Notes under the pieces: generated by a model
Told to the model about the DNA's origin: nothing
Database searches by the model: none
Seen by the model: the letters and a program-made list of their open reading frames with translations, nothing else
Source of the DNA: Streptomyces sp. NBC_01463
Lineage (GTDB): Bacteria > Actinomycetota > Actinomycetes > Streptomycetales > Streptomycetaceae
Assembly (NCBI GenBank): GCA_036227345.1
Contig: CP109468.1
Location: 434,001 to 498,000 of the forward strand
Direction: 5' to 3'
Length of the DNA stretch: 64,000 nt
Shown here: positions 17,848 through 29,471 of the stretch, piece after piece
Layout: each line of letters begins with the position of its first letter
Position numbering within the stretch: the first letter of the stretch is position 1
Translations under genes and position numbers: made by a program

Positions 17848-18681
17848 TCACCGCGGCCCTTCGCCCAGGAGCCGTTCGGTGAGTGACTCCAGCCGGCGTG
17901 CGGCGGCGGGGTCGAAGTCCGGGGTGTCGACGGGGATGCGCCGGCCCTCGACGTACGCGCTGAGCGGCTCGGCCGGAGGTGTGTCGATGACGCCGGTGAT
18001 CGGGGGCAGGGCCGCCTCCACCGGCTTGGCGTGCTGCCTCATGGAACGGATGTGGGGCAGCGTCGCGGCGTCGTACTCGCCGGAGAAGCCGGTGGCGGTG
18101 ACGCCCGGGTGGATCAGGACGTAGCGGATACCGGCGGGGCCGTACTGTTCGGCCGAGGTGACGCCCAGCAGGTCGTTGAGCTTTCCGCCCTGGGCGAGTG
18201 CGGTGGTGCCCTCGTATCCGCGGGTGAGCTGGAGGTCGTCCCACCGTACGAGGTCGAGACCGGACCCCGGTCCCGCCACATTGACGACGACCGGACGCCG
18301 GGCCGCCGCCAGGGGCGCGGCGAGCGCACGGGCCAGCAGACGCCGGCTCAGATAGAAGAGCGCGAAGTTCTCCTCGTACCTCTCCGCCGTCTCCGTACGG
18401 AGGGAGCGGTAGTGGCGGGCGCAGAACACCAGGGCGTCGACGGCGGGGAAGGAGGCGCGGATCTCCTCCGCGGCCCGGGTGGTCCCGGAGAGCAGGCTCA
18501 GGTCGGCCGTCACGAAGAAGGCGCGGTCCGCGGCTCCCGATGCGCGGGCGGCGTCGAGATAGTGCCCGCCCTTGGCCTTGTCGCGTCCGATGACGACGAC
18601 GGTGTCGCCCCGGCGGAGATACACCTCGGCGAGGGCCTTGCCGATGCCGTCGGTGCCACCGGCGATGACGAGCGTCTTCAT
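17848..18681 (-). CDS. Short-chain dehydrogenase/reductase
   Basis: 277-residue NAD(P)-dependent oxidoreductase-like protein. The N-terminal dinucleotide motif is TLVIAGGTDGIGKALAEVYL with a VIGRD strand after it. The active-site region differs from the usual YxxxK: GYEGTTALAQGGKLND has the spacing partly rearranged, so I cannot point to a classical Tyr-Lys pair. The segment LIHPGVTATGFSGEYD is the usual SDR PG motif. Same strand as the racemase and dehydratase genes and probably part of that transcription unit. Substrate unknown. Confidence 0.8.
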   Translation of the reverse strand: MKTLVIAGGTDGIGKALAEVYLRRGDTVVVIGRDKAKGGHYLDAARASGAADRAFFVTADLSLLSGTTRAAEEIRASFPAVDALVFCARHYRSLRTETAERYEENFALFYLSRRLLARALAAPLAAARRPVVVNVAGPGSGLDLVRWDDLQLTRGYEGTTALAQGGKLNDLLGVTSAEQYGPAGIRYVLIHPGVTATGFSGEYDAATLPHIRSMRQHAKPVEAALPPITGVIDTPPAEPLSAYVEGRRIPVDTPDFDPAAARRLESLTERLLGEGPR

Positions 18682-18957
18682 GGGGAGCCTCTCTGGATTG
18701 CCTGAGCGGGCGCGCGCTGCGGCACGCGTGCGTGTGGTCGGAGATCCGTACGCCGGTCGGGCCGGCCGTCCGGACGTTCCTGCCTGTCCACGGAACGTCA
18801 GCACACGTGGCGGGCGCCTGATTCCCTCGGCCGGGCGGGCCCGAGGCCGGCTGATTCCGGCCGACGCGGACAGAGGAGGCAAGGATGCGCAGCCCGTCGT
18901 GGGTGCACGGGCCGAACCGGGGGCTCCGCTCCCGTACGCGCCAGGATCGGAGATAGG
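18682..18957. other. Intergenic region between SDR and His/Trp-repeat genes
   Basis: No gene seen. It contains an inverted repeat GACGTTCC/GGAACGTC (18773-18780 and 18792-18799) and a direct repeat CTGATTCC (18818-18825 and 18851-18858). The divergent promoters of the two flanking genes must be here. The AT-rich palindrome that follows is listed separately. Confidence 0.4.
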
Positions 18958-18973
18958 AGATATATTTATATCT
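18958..18973. promoter_or_regulatory. AT-rich inverted repeat (operator/promoter candidate)
   Basis: AGATATA-TT-TATATCT, a 7-bp perfect inverted repeat around TT, 59 bases upstream of the His/Trp-repeat gene. A run of 15 A/T out of about 19 bases is exceptional in this window. It could be a -10 region, a repressor site, or both. Confidence 0.6.
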
Positions 18974-19032
18974 TCTTCACATTCGGCACCGTCCGGCTCG
19001 GGGATCCACTCCACAAGAGAGAGGAGTGCCCG

Positions 19033-19440
19033 ATGACCCTCTCCGTCCGAGTCCGCAATGTGCTGGCAGGAGCCGCGGCGACGGGCCTGCTCGCAGGCAC
19101 GGCCGCGCTGGGTGCGGCCGGTACGGCCGAGGCCGCCCCGGCGCCGGTTTCCGTCGCCGCCGCCGCGTCCGCCACCGGCCACCACGACAGATGCACCTGG
19201 GAACAGGGGCACTGGCAGAAGCACTGGGTGAAGGGCCACTGGGACAAGCAGTGGCACAAGGGCCACTACTCCGAGTACCGGACCTGGCACCCCGGCCACC
19301 ACGACCGTCACGGGACGTGGCACCACGGTCACTGGACGACCCACACCCAGTGGCACAAGGGGCACTGGACCACGGTGTACGTCCCCGGCCACTGGGACAC
19401 CCACTGGGTGAAGGGCCACTGGAACTGCCACCACCGGTGA
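19033..19440 (+). CDS. Small secreted His/Trp-rich repeat protein
   Basis: 135 residues. The N-terminal Sec signal ends near TAEA|AP (residue 34). The mature ~101 residues carry nine GH(W/Y/H) repeats with a 9-11-residue period (for example KGHWDKQWHK, KGHWTTVYVP, KGHWNCHHR). I count 22 His and 13 Trp, with one Cys near each end of the repeat region, so a disulfide could tie it. The pattern recalls the YXWGXW-repeat secreted proteins of proteobacteria. The His density suggests binding of Zn, Ni, Cu or heme, but no activity is known to me. Strong RBS (AGAGAGGAG). Flanked by an AT-rich dyad upstream and a very strong terminator downstream, so it is a single-gene unit, probably well expressed. 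Confidence 0.87.
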   Translation: MTLSVRVRNVLAGAAATGLLAGTAALGAAGTAEAAPAPVSVAAAASATGHHDRCTWEQGHWQKHWVKGHWDKQWHKGHYSEYRTWHPGHHDRHGTWHHGHWTTHTQWHKGHWTTVYVPGHWDTHWVKGHWNCHHR

Positions 19441-19469
19441 GCCGGCCGGCGACAGCGCGCATCCGTACG

Positions 19470-19510
19470 GAGGAGGGGCTCCGGGACCGTCGGTCCCGGA
19501 GCCCCTCCTC
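19470..19510. terminator. Strong terminator after the His/Trp-repeat gene
   Basis: A perfect 19-bp stem (arms 19470-19488 and 19492-19510) around a 3-base GTC loop, 29 bases after the stop. One of the longest perfect hairpins in the window. Confidence 0.85.
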
Positions 19511-19650
19511 TCCGCTGTCCTGGCCGGCGCGTGAGCCGGGTCACTTACCCGCGGCCGCCGCGCATGGCCGCACCCTTCCTGGGCAGACGGCCAGACCGCT
19601 GGGAATCGCCCGGCGAGTGACCATCGGCCACCGAAAGGGCAGCACACGAC

Positions 19651-21135
19651 GTGTCGGCACAACTCACCATCCAGGTAGCGGGAGAGTGGCGAGCGGCCGC
19701 ATCCGGCGCCACGCGCGAGATCCTCGACCCCGTCGACGGGACCGCTTTCGCCGTCGTGGCGGAGGGGGACGTCGCGGACACGGACGCCGCGGTAGCCGCC
19801 GCCAGGGCCGCCTTCGACACGGGTCCCTGGCCGCACACCCCCGTCGCCGAGCGCGCCGCGCTGCTCAGGCGGGTGGCAGGCCTGCTGGAGCGGGACCGGG
19901 AGCGGATCGGCGCGCTGGAGTGCCGTGACGCCGGCAAGACGCTCGAAGAGGGCCGCGTCGACGTGGACTGCGTGCGCGACGCCTTCCGCTACTTCGCCGA
20001 TCTCGTGATGAACGAGAGCGGCGGACGGGTCGTCGACGCCGGGTCCGACACCGTGCACAGCGTCGTGGTGCACGAACCCGTGGGTGTCTGCGGCCTCATC
20101 ACGCCGTGGAACTACCCACTGCTCCAGGCGAGCTGGAAGATCGCTCCGGCGCTGGCCGCGGGCAACACCTTCGTGATCAAGCCCAGCGAGATCACCCCGC
20201 TCACCACCGTCGCCCTTCTCGCCCTGCTCGCCGAGGCCGGACTGCCCGAGGGCGTGGCCAACATCGTCACCGGCCCGGGAGCCACCGTCGGCGCCCGGCT
20301 GGCCGACCACCCCGATGTCGACCTGGTGTCGTTCACCGGTGGACTCGCCAGCGGGACGAAGGTGATGCGGGCCGCGGCGGACACGGTCAAGAAGGTCGCC
20401 CTCGAACTCGGCGGCAAGAACCCCAACGTGGTGTTCGCCGACGCGTGCTCCACCGAGGAGGGCTTCGACACCGCCGTCGACCAGGCGCTCAACGCCGCCT
20501 TCATCCACAGCGGTCAGGTCTGCTCCGCCGGATCGCGGCTGATCGTCGAGGAGTCGGTGCGCGAGCGGTTCGTCACCGAACTCGCCCGGCGTGCCGAGCT
20601 GATCCGCATCGGCCGGGGCACGGACGACGGTGTCGAGTGCGGTCCGCTCGTCTCCGCCGGGCAGCTCGCCAGGACCGAGGAGTTCGTCGCCTCCGCCCTC
20701 AAGGAGGGCGCGGTGCTGCGGGCGGGCGGCGAACGCCCCGAGGGGCCGGGCTACTTCTACCGCCCGACCGTGCTCGACCACTGCGACCGCTCCATGCGCG
20801 TCGTGCGCGAGGAGGTGTTCGGCCCGGTGCTGACCGTCGAGACCTTCCGTACCGAGGACGAGGCCGTGGCGTTGGCCAACGACACCGAGTACGGGCTGGC
20901 CGGGGGTGTGTGGACCTCGGACACGGGCCGCGGGCGCCGGGTCGCGGCCCGGCTGCGGCACGGCACCGTCTGGATCAACGACTTCCACCCCTACCTGCCG
21001 CAGGCCGAGTGGGGCGGCTTCGGCAAGTCCGGCATCGGCCGCGAGCTGGGTCCGGCCGGTCTGGCCGAGTACCGCGAGGCCAAGCACATCTACCAGAACC
21101 TCGCCCCGCGCCCGGTGCGCTGGTTCGCGGGCTGA
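19651..21135 (+). CDS. betB: Betaine-aldehyde dehydrogenase
   Basis: 494-residue aldehyde dehydrogenase that oxidises betaine aldehyde to glycine betaine with NAD(P). Shows the ALDH blocks TPWNYPLLQASWKIAPALAA, VSFTGGLASGTKVM, VALELGGKNPNVVFAD (general-base Glu) and the catalytic Cys291 in HSGQVCSAGSRL. The ending EWGGFGKSGIGRELGP is typical of BetB. The start is GTG at 19651 with AAAGG 9-12 bases upstream. First gene of a five-gene choline/betaine operon; betA follows 22 bases later. Assignment to betaine aldehyde is supported by the operon context. Confidence 0.92.
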   Translation: MSAQLTIQVAGEWRAAASGATREILDPVDGTAFAVVAEGDVADTDAAVAAARAAFDTGPWPHTPVAERAALLRRVAGLLERDRERIGALECRDAGKTLEEGRVDVDCVRDAFRYFADLVMNESGGRVVDAGSDTVHSVVVHEPVGVCGLITPWNYPLLQASWKIAPALAAGNTFVIKPSEITPLTTVALLALLAEAGLPEGVANIVTGPGATVGARLADHPDVDLVSFTGGLASGTKVMRAAADTVKKVALELGGKNPNVVFADACSTEEGFDTAVDQALNAAFIHSGQVCSAGSRLIVEESVRERFVTELARRAELIRIGRGTDDGVECGPLVSAGQLARTEEFVASALKEGAVLRAGGERPEGPGYFYRPTVLDHCDRSMRVVREEVFGPVLTVETFRTEDEAVALANDTEYGLAGGVWTSDTGRGRRVAARLRHGTVWINDFHPYLPQAEWGGFGKSGIGRELGPAGLAEYREAKHIYQNLAPRPVRWFAG

Positions 21136-21157
21136 ACGGAACACGGGAGCAGAGGCG

Positions 21158-22696
21158 ATGGAGAACGACATGACCCCCTACGACTACGTCATCGTCGGCG
21201 GCGGCACCGCCGGTTCGGTGATCGCGTCCCGGCTCACGGAGAACCCCGACGTCACCGTCGCACTCATCGAGGGCGGACCGAGCGACGTGGGCCGCGACGA
21301 CGTGCTGACCCTGCGCCGCTGGATGGGGCTTCTCGGCGGTGAGCTGGACTACGACTACCCCACCACCGAGCAGCCACGCGGCAACTCGTACATCCGTCAC
21401 AGCAGGGCCCGGGTCCTGGGCGGGTGTTCGTCGCACAACACACTGATCGCGTTCAAGCCGCTGCCGTCCGACTGGGACGAGTGGGCGGCCGCCGGCGCGG
21501 ACGGCTGGGACGCCTCGTCGATGGCCCCCTACTTCCACCGGCTGCGCAACAACATCGTCCCCGTCGACGAGGCCGACCGGAACGCCATCGCGCGCGACTT
21601 CGTCGACTCGGCGCAGGCCAGGCTCGGGGTGCCGCGCGTCGAGGGCTTCAACAAGGAGGCTTTCCAGGACGGGGTGGGGTTCTTCGACCTCGCCTACCAC
21701 CCGGAGAACAACAAGCGCTCCTCGGCCTCGGTCGCGTATCTGCATCCCTTCCTGGACCGGCCGAACCTCCATATCGCCCTGGAGACCTGGGCGTTCCGCC
21801 TGGAGTTCGAGGGCACCCGGGCCACCGGTGTGCGGGTGCGGACCGCGGACGGCGAGGAGCGTGTGGTGCGGGCGCGGCGCGAAGTGGTGGTGTGCGCGGG
21901 CGCGGTGGACACCCCGCGGCTGCTGCTGCACTCCGGCGTAGGGCACCGCGCCGAGCTGGAGAAGCTCGGCATTCCGGTGGTGCACGACCTGCCGGGCGTC
22001 GGTGAGAACCTGCTCGACCACCCCGAGTCCGTCATCGTCTGGGAGACGCACGGCCCGATCCCGGAGAACTCCGCGATGGACAGCGACGCGGGGCTCTTCG
22101 TACGGCGGGATCCGGCGAGTCCGGGCCCCGACCTGATGTTCCACTTCTACCAGATCCCGTTCACGGACAACCCGGAGCGGCTCGGCTACGAGCGGCCGCC
22201 GCACGGGGTGTCGATGACACCGAACATCCCCAAGCCGCGCAGCCGCGGCCGACTGTATCTGACGAGTCCCGACCCGGACGTCAAACCGGCCCTGGACTTC
22301 CGCTACTTCACCGATCCGGACGACTACGACGGGCGCACCCTCGTCGACGGGATCAGGATCGCCCGTGACATCGCCGCCCAGGAGCCGCTGGCCGGCTGGC
22401 TGAAGCGCGAGGTCTGCCCAGGGCCCGAGGTCACCTCCGACGAGGACCTGAGCGAGTACGCGCGCAGGGTCGCGCACACCGTCTACCACCCGGCCGGAAC
22501 CTGCCGCATGGGCGCCCCCGACGACGCGCTCGCGGTGGTCGCACCCGATCTGCGGGTCAGGGGCCTCGACGCCCTCCGGATAGCCGACGCCTCGGTCTTC
22601 CCGACCATGCCGGCCGTCAACCCGATGATCGGGGTCCTGATGGTCGGCGAGAAGTGCGCGGATCTGCTCGATGCCACCCATGGGGGTCATGCCTGA
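21158..22696 (+). CDS. betA: Choline dehydrogenase-type GMC oxidoreductase
   Basis: 512-residue FAD-dependent GMC-family enzyme, expected to oxidise choline to betaine aldehyde. FAD-binding motif [18 protein letters not shown] near residue 7; GMC signature 1 around [10 protein letters not shown]; signature 2 around [16 protein letters not shown]. The C-terminal catalytic block is [11 protein letters not shown] followed by PAVNPM (His and Asn). Start at ATG 21158 with GGAGCAGAGG upstream; ATG 21170 is a close alternative. Sits between betB and the transporter genes, and its stop overlaps the ATPase start by one base (TGATG). Confidence 0.9.
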   Translation: MENDMTPYDYVIVGGGTAGSVIASRLTENPDVTVALIEGGPSDVGRDDVLTLRRWMGLLGGELDYDYPTTEQPRGNSYIRHSRARVLGGCSSHNTLIAFKPLPSDWDEWAAAGADGWDASSMAPYFHRLRNNIVPVDEADRNAIARDFVDSAQARLGVPRVEGFNKEAFQDGVGFFDLAYHPENNKRSSASVAYLHPFLDRPNLHIALETWAFRLEFEGTRATGVRVRTADGEERVVRARREVVVCAGAVDTPRLLLHSGVGHRAELEKLGIPVVHDLPGVGENLLDHPESVIVWETHGPIPENSAMDSDAGLFVRRDPASPGPDLMFHFYQIPFTDNPERLGYERPPHGVSMTPNIPKPRSRGRLYLTSPDPDVKPALDFRYFTDPDDYDGRTLVDGIRIARDIAAQEPLAGWLKREVCPGPEVTSDEDLSEYARRVAHTVYHPAGTCRMGAPDDALAVVAPDLRVRGLDALRIADASVFPTMPAVNPMIGVLMVGEKCADLLDATHGGHA

Positions 22697-23745
22697 TGAA
22701 CACGCCACCGCACGTCTTCTCCGTACGCGGCCTCTGGAAGGTGTTCGGCCCGAAGGCCGACCGCGTGCCCGGTGACGAGGAGCTCGCCGCGCTCGACCCC
22801 GCCGAGCTGCGTGCCCGCACCGGGTGCACCGCCGCCGTGCGCGACGTCTCCTTCGACGTCCGCAAGGGCGAGGTGTTCGTTGTGATGGGCCTGTCCGGTT
22901 CGGGCAAGTCCACCCTCGTGCGCTGCCTCACCCGGCTCATCGAGCCGACGTCAGGCGAGGTCACCATGGACGGCGAGGACGTACGCGCCATGAACGCAGG
23001 ACGCCTGCGTGAACTGCGCCGCCACCGCGCCGCCATGGTCTTCCAGCACTTCGGTCTGCTGCCGCACCGCTCGGTCCTCGACAACGTCGCCTACGGCCTG
23101 GAGATCCAGGGCATGGGCCGGGCCGAACGCCGTGCGCGGGCCGCCGAGTTCGTCGGCAAGGTCGGTCTCGAAGGTCTGGAGGACCGCCGTCCCGGGCAGC
23201 TCTCCGGCGGCCAGCAGCAGCGGGTCGGGCTGGCGCGTGCGCTCGCCGTCGATCCCGAAGTGCTGCTGTTCGACGAGCCGTTCAGCGCGCTCGACCCGCT
23301 GATCCGCCGTGACATGCAGGAGGAGGTCGTGCGGCTGCACCGCGAGGAGGGCCGCACGATGGTCTTCATCACCCACGACCTGAACGAGGCCCTGAAGCTC
23401 GGCGACCGTATCGCGCTGATGCGGGACGGCCGGATCGTGCAGCTCGGGACGCCGGAGGAGATCGTGGGCTCGCCCGCCGACGACTACGTCCGCGACTTCG
23501 TGCGGGATGTGCCGCGGGAGCAGGTGGTGACCGTTCGGGCGGCGATGCGTCCCGCCGACGGCGCCGAGAGCGTCACCGGTCCCGCCCTGTCCCCCGGTAC
23601 CACCGTCTCCGCGGCGATCGAGGCGGTCGTCCGCAGCGGGGAGACGGCCCGGGTCGTCGACGAGGGCCGCTGCCTCGGCGTGGTCGATCACGCGTGCCTG
23701 CTCGGCGTCGTGGCCGGCATCCCGGCCGTGAAGGAGGCCGCGTGA
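22696..23745 (+). CDS. Glycine betaine/choline ABC transporter ATP-binding protein (ProV-like)
   Basis: 349-residue ATPase of the osmoprotectant uptake class. A 50-residue N-terminal extension precedes the ATPase core, as in ProV. Walker A (GLSGSGKST, near 66), signature LSGGQQQRV, Walker [14 protein letters not shown], switch His ITHDLNEA. The last ~70 residues form a degenerate CBS-like tail that could sense ionic strength. Coupled to betA by a 1-base TGATG overlap. Followed by a 30-codon mini-frame before the permease. Confidence 0.92.
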   Translation: MNTPPHVFSVRGLWKVFGPKADRVPGDEELAALDPAELRARTGCTAAVRDVSFDVRKGEVFVVMGLSGSGKSTLVRCLTRLIEPTSGEVTMDGEDVRAMNAGRLRELRRHRAAMVFQHFGLLPHRSVLDNVAYGLEIQGMGRAERRARAAEFVGKVGLEGLEDRRPGQLSGGQQQRVGLARALAVDPEVLLFDEPFSALDPLIRRDMQEEVVRLHREEGRTMVFITHDLNEALKLGDRIALMRDGRIVQLGTPEEIVGSPADDYVRDFVRDVPREQVVTVRAAMRPADGAESVTGPALSPGTTVSAAIEAVVRSGETARVVDEGRCLGVVDHACLLGVVAGIPAVKEAA

Positions 23746-23837
23746 TGGGTACGGACCATGCTTCGGGACCGCCGGGCCGCACGCGCGCTCGCGCCGCGGC
23801 CACCGGGAACGCCCGCCGGGTGCGGTGGTCGATATGA
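23745..23837 (+). CDS. Possible 30-codon coupling ORF between ATPase and permease genes
   Basis: ATG at 23745 overlaps the ATPase stop as TGATG. The frame runs 30 codons and ends with a TGA that overlaps the permease ATG (ATATGA, 23832-23837). The peptide ([20 protein letters not shown]...) is Arg/Ala-rich with no recognisable domain. The double overlap would let ribosomes pass from the ATPase gene to the permease gene, which has no good Shine-Dalgarno of its own. It may be a translational relay rather than a functional protein. Confidence 0.4.
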   Translation: MGTDHASGPPGRTRARAAATGNARRVRWSI

Positions 23838-25792
23838 CCGCCACCACCACGGCCCCCGCACGCCGCGCCCCGCTCGCCGGGGCCGGGTACGCGGCTTCCC
23901 TCGCCCGGCACCGCACCCCGCTCCTGCTGGCCGCCGCCGCCCTGCTGCTGGTGCTCGGCTCCGTCCTCGTCGGCACGGGCCCCTGGCCGGCGAGCCTCAC
24001 CGTCGACCTCACCGGACCGCTCGGTGACGTCAGCGACTGGATCATCGACCACCGGGACACCCACCCGCTGTTCCTCTACTTCTTCGGGCACATCAGCAAC
24101 GCCGTCGTCCTCTCGGTCCGCGGCGTCTACCTGGTCCTGCTCGCCGCCGGGTGGGCCGGTGTCACGGCGGCCGCCGGGCTGATCGCCTGGCGGGTCGCGG
24201 GCGTCCGGCTCGCGCTGACGGCCGTCGCGTCGTTCCTCGTCTGCGCCCTGCTCGGCATGTGGGTGCCGACCATGCAGACCCTGGCGCTCATGGTCGTCGC
24301 GGTCCTCGCGTCGGTGGCGCTCGGGGCGCTCCTCGGACTCGCCGCCGGGCTGTCGGACCGCGTGTTCCGCCTGCTGCGGCCGGTGCTCGACACCATGCAG
24401 GTCATGCCGGCGTTCTCCTACCTGCTGCCGGTGGTCCTCGTGTTCGGCATCGGTGTGCCCGCCGCCGTCCTCGCGACCGTCGTGTACGCGGCGCCGCCGA
24501 TGGCCCGGCTGACGGCCCTCGGACTGCGGAACGCGGACGCGGGTGTGATGGAGGCCGCGGCCTCGCTCGGCGCGACCGGACGGCAGCGGCTGCTGACGGC
24601 CCGGCTGCCGCTCGCCCGCAGGGAACTGCTCCTCGGCCTCAACCAGACGATCATGATGGCTCTGTCGATGGCCGTCATCGCCTCGGTGATCGGCGCCGGC
24701 GGGCTCGGCGACCGCGTCTACCAGGCGCTCGCCTCCGTCGACGTCGGAGCCGCGCTCACGGCGGGCATCCCCATCGTGCTCCTCGCGGTGGTGCTCGACC
24801 GCGTCACCGCCGCGGCGGGCGACCGCATCGGGGCCGCGCCGACCGGGCGGTCCGCCCTGTTCGGCTGGGCCCTCGCGGCGGCCGGGACGGTCGTCGCGGC
24901 CGTGGTCGCGCGCCTGGTCTCCGCGACATCCTGGCCGGACGGCTGGACCGCCGACATCGCCCGCCCCGTCAACAAGGCCGTGGGCTGGATGACCGACCAC
25001 CTCTACTCGGGTGTGCCGGTGATCGGGGGCACCGCGGACTGGGCCGGACGGTTCACCACCTGGGTCCTGGACCCGGTGCGCGACGGACTCCAGTGGCTGC
25101 CCTGGTGGGCGGTACTGCTGCTGATCGCCGTGCTCGCCCTGCTGATCGGCACCTGGCGCACCGCGCTGACCGCCGTCCTCGCGATGGCCGCGATCGGGGT
25201 CCTCGATGTCTGGGACCCCGCACTCGACACGCTCTCGCAGGTGCTGGCCGGTGTCGCGGTGACCCTGGTGGCCGGCTTCGCCACCGGCATCGCCGCGTCC
25301 CGCAGCGCCCGGGTGGAGCGGCTGCTGCGCCCGGTGCTCGACGTGTTCCAGACAATGCCGCAGTTCGTCTATCTCATCCCGGTCGTCGCCCTGTTCGGCG
25401 TCGGCCGCGCTCCGGCGGTGGCCGCCGCCGTCATCTACGCGCTGCCCGCCGTCGTGCGGATCACCACCCAGGCGATGAACGGCGTGGACCCCGTCGCCAT
25501 GGAGTCCTCGCGCTCGCTCGGCGCGACGCGCAGGCAGCAGTTGCTCAAGGTCCAGCTGCCGCTGGCACGCCCGGCTCTGCTCCTCGCCGTCAACCAGGGC
25601 GTCGTCCTGGTCCTGGCCGTCGTGGTGATCGGCGGTCTGGTGGGAGGCGGTTCGCTCGGCTACGCCGCCGTGTTCGGCCTCGCCCAGGGTGACCTGGCGA
25701 CCGGTCTGGTGGCCGGCGCCGCGATCGTCCTCCTCGGCCTGATGCTCGACCGCGTCACCCAGCCGACCCGCCGCTCCGGAAAGGGGGCCTGA
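23834..25792 (+). CDS. Betaine/choline ABC permease, two fused permease domains
   Basis: 652-residue membrane protein made of two ProW-like halves. Each half has an EAA loop: MEAAASLGATGRQRLLTARL in the first and MESSRSLGATRRQQLLKVQL in the second. Each half is preceded by the matching RLLRPVLDxxQxMPxFxYLxP block. One polypeptide could therefore supply the whole membrane channel for the ATPase dimer. Start taken at ATG 23834, overlapping the mini-frame stop; an in-frame GTG at 23825 would add three residues. The binding-protein gene starts 1 base after the stop. Confidence 0.9.
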   Translation: MTATTTAPARRAPLAGAGYAASLARHRTPLLLAAAALLLVLGSVLVGTGPWPASLTVDLTGPLGDVSDWIIDHRDTHPLFLYFFGHISNAVVLSVRGVYLVLLAAGWAGVTAAAGLIAWRVAGVRLALTAVASFLVCALLGMWVPTMQTLALMVVAVLASVALGALLGLAAGLSDRVFRLLRPVLDTMQVMPAFSYLLPVVLVFGIGVPAAVLATVVYAAPPMARLTALGLRNADAGVMEAAASLGATGRQRLLTARLPLARRELLLGLNQTIMMALSMAVIASVIGAGGLGDRVYQALASVDVGAALTAGIPIVLLAVVLDRVTAAAGDRIGAAPTGRSALFGWALAAAGTVVAAVVARLVSATSWPDGWTADIARPVNKAVGWMTDHLYSGVPVIGGTADWAGRFTTWVLDPVRDGLQWLPWWAVLLLIAVLALLIGTWRTALTAVLAMAAIGVLDVWDPALDTLSQVLAGVAVTLVAGFATGIAASRSARVERLLRPVLDVFQTMPQFVYLIPVVALFGVGRAPAVAAAVIYALPAVVRITTQAMNGVDPVAMESSRSLGATRRQQLLKVQLPLARPALLLAVNQGVVLVLAVVVIGGLVGGGSLGYAAVFGLAQGDLATGLVAGAAIVLLGLMLDRVTQPTRRSGKGA

Positions 25793-25793
25793 C

Positions 25794-26759
25794 ATGGCTC
25801 GTCCACGTACACCCCTGGTCGCTCTCGCGTCCGCCACGGCCCTGGTCGCCGTGGCCGGCTGCGGCGCGGCGGACATGACCCAGCAGGCCTCGCCGTTCGC
25901 CAATGCCCGGGGCGCGAAGACCGTGACCCTGTCCGTGCAGTCGTGGGTGGGGGCCCAGGCCAATGTCGCGGTGGCCGAGTACCTCCTCGAACACGAGCTG
26001 GGCTACCGGGTCGACACCGTCCAGATCGACGAGGTGCCGGCCTGGGACGCCCTCAGCCAGGGCCGGGTGGACGCCATCCTGGAGGACTGGGGGCATCCGG
26101 AGCAGGAGGACCGGTACGTCAAGGACAAGAAGACGATCCGCCCCGGCGGGGAGCTCGGGGTCACCGGCCACATCGGCTGGTTCGTCCCCACCTACTTCGC
26201 CAAGGCGCATCCCGATGTCACCGACTGGCGGAACCTCGACAAGTACGCCGACAGCTTCCGCACCGCGGAGAGCGGCGGCAAGGGCCAGCTGCTGGACGGC
26301 TCGCCCTCGTACGTCACCAACGACAAGGCGCTCGTACGGAATCTGGGCCTGGACTACCAGGTCGTCTTCTCGGGTTCCGAGGCGGCGCAGATCACCCAGA
26401 TCAAGCAGTTCGCCAAGAGCGGCAAACCGTTCCTCACCTACTGGTACAAGCCGCAGTGGCTGTTCGAGCAGGTGCCGATGACGGAGGTGAAACTTCCCGC
26501 GTACAAGGAGGGCTGCGACGCCGTACCGGAGAAGGTGGCCTGCGCCTATCCGCACACACCGCTGAAGAAGTACCTCAACGCGAAGTTCGCCGGTGCCGGC
26601 GGCAAGGCGGCCGCGTTCCTCAAGAACTTCTCCTGGGGGACGGAGGACCAGAACAAGGTCGCCCTGATGATCGCCGACAAGAAGATGTCGCCGAAGGACG
26701 CGGCGAAGAAGTGGGTCGACGAGAACGAGAAGACGTGGCGGGCCTGGATGCCGCGATGA
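25794..26759 (+). CDS. Glycine betaine/choline-binding lipoprotein (OpuAC/ProX type)
   Basis: 321-residue extracellular binding protein of the OpuAC family. Lipoprotein signal with VAGC near residue 23. Trp and Tyr residues that could make an aromatic cage for a quaternary amine are abundant (SVQSWVGAQ, ILEDWGHPE, GHIGWFVPTYF, LTYWYKPQWLF). Last gene of the bet operon: ligand could be choline, fitting the upstream oxidation genes, or glycine betaine. Followed at once by a strong terminator. Confidence 0.9.
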   Translation: MARPRTPLVALASATALVAVAGCGAADMTQQASPFANARGAKTVTLSVQSWVGAQANVAVAEYLLEHELGYRVDTVQIDEVPAWDALSQGRVDAILEDWGHPEQEDRYVKDKKTIRPGGELGVTGHIGWFVPTYFAKAHPDVTDWRNLDKYADSFRTAESGGKGQLLDGSPSYVTNDKALVRNLGLDYQVVFSGSEAAQITQIKQFAKSGKPFLTYWYKPQWLFEQVPMTEVKLPAYKEGCDAVPEKVACAYPHTPLKKYLNAKFAGAGGKAAAFLKNFSWGTEDQNKVALMIADKKMSPKDAAKKWVDENEKTWRAWMPR

Positions 26760-26773
26760 CTCCGGCCGCCTGA

Positions 26774-26811
26774 GAGGGTGCTGTCCCGGCAGCGGACGGG
26801 ACAGCACCCTC
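26774..26811. terminator. Terminator between bet operon and cellulase gene
   Basis: A 15-bp perfect stem (GAGGGTGCTGTCCCG and its complement) with an 8-base loop, in a 59-base convergent gap. Likely serves both strands. Confidence 0.82.
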
Positions 26812-26818
26812 GCGTGCG

Positions 26819-29293
<2,475 letters not shown>

Positions 29294-29471
29294 TCAACAG
29301 TTCTGACAGGAACACCTCACGGGGCGACGTCCACCAGGAGCACACCGGCCCACCGCCATCAGTGGTCGTCCGACCACCCGTTCGGGTGACCCCGCGAGCG
29401 ATCCGGTGCAGTTCGCCGGAAGCTGACGTTTCGAACGCCCCGCATCTGTGGCGTTGCAACCGGAGGTACGC

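Noticed and set aside
18958..18973. Replication origin or attachment site
   Set aside because: A single AT-rich dyad with no DnaA boxes, integrase or tRNA nearby.
23573..25963. Long minus-strand open frame over the double permease
   Set aside because: Lies opposite a clear ProW-type permease; no domain.
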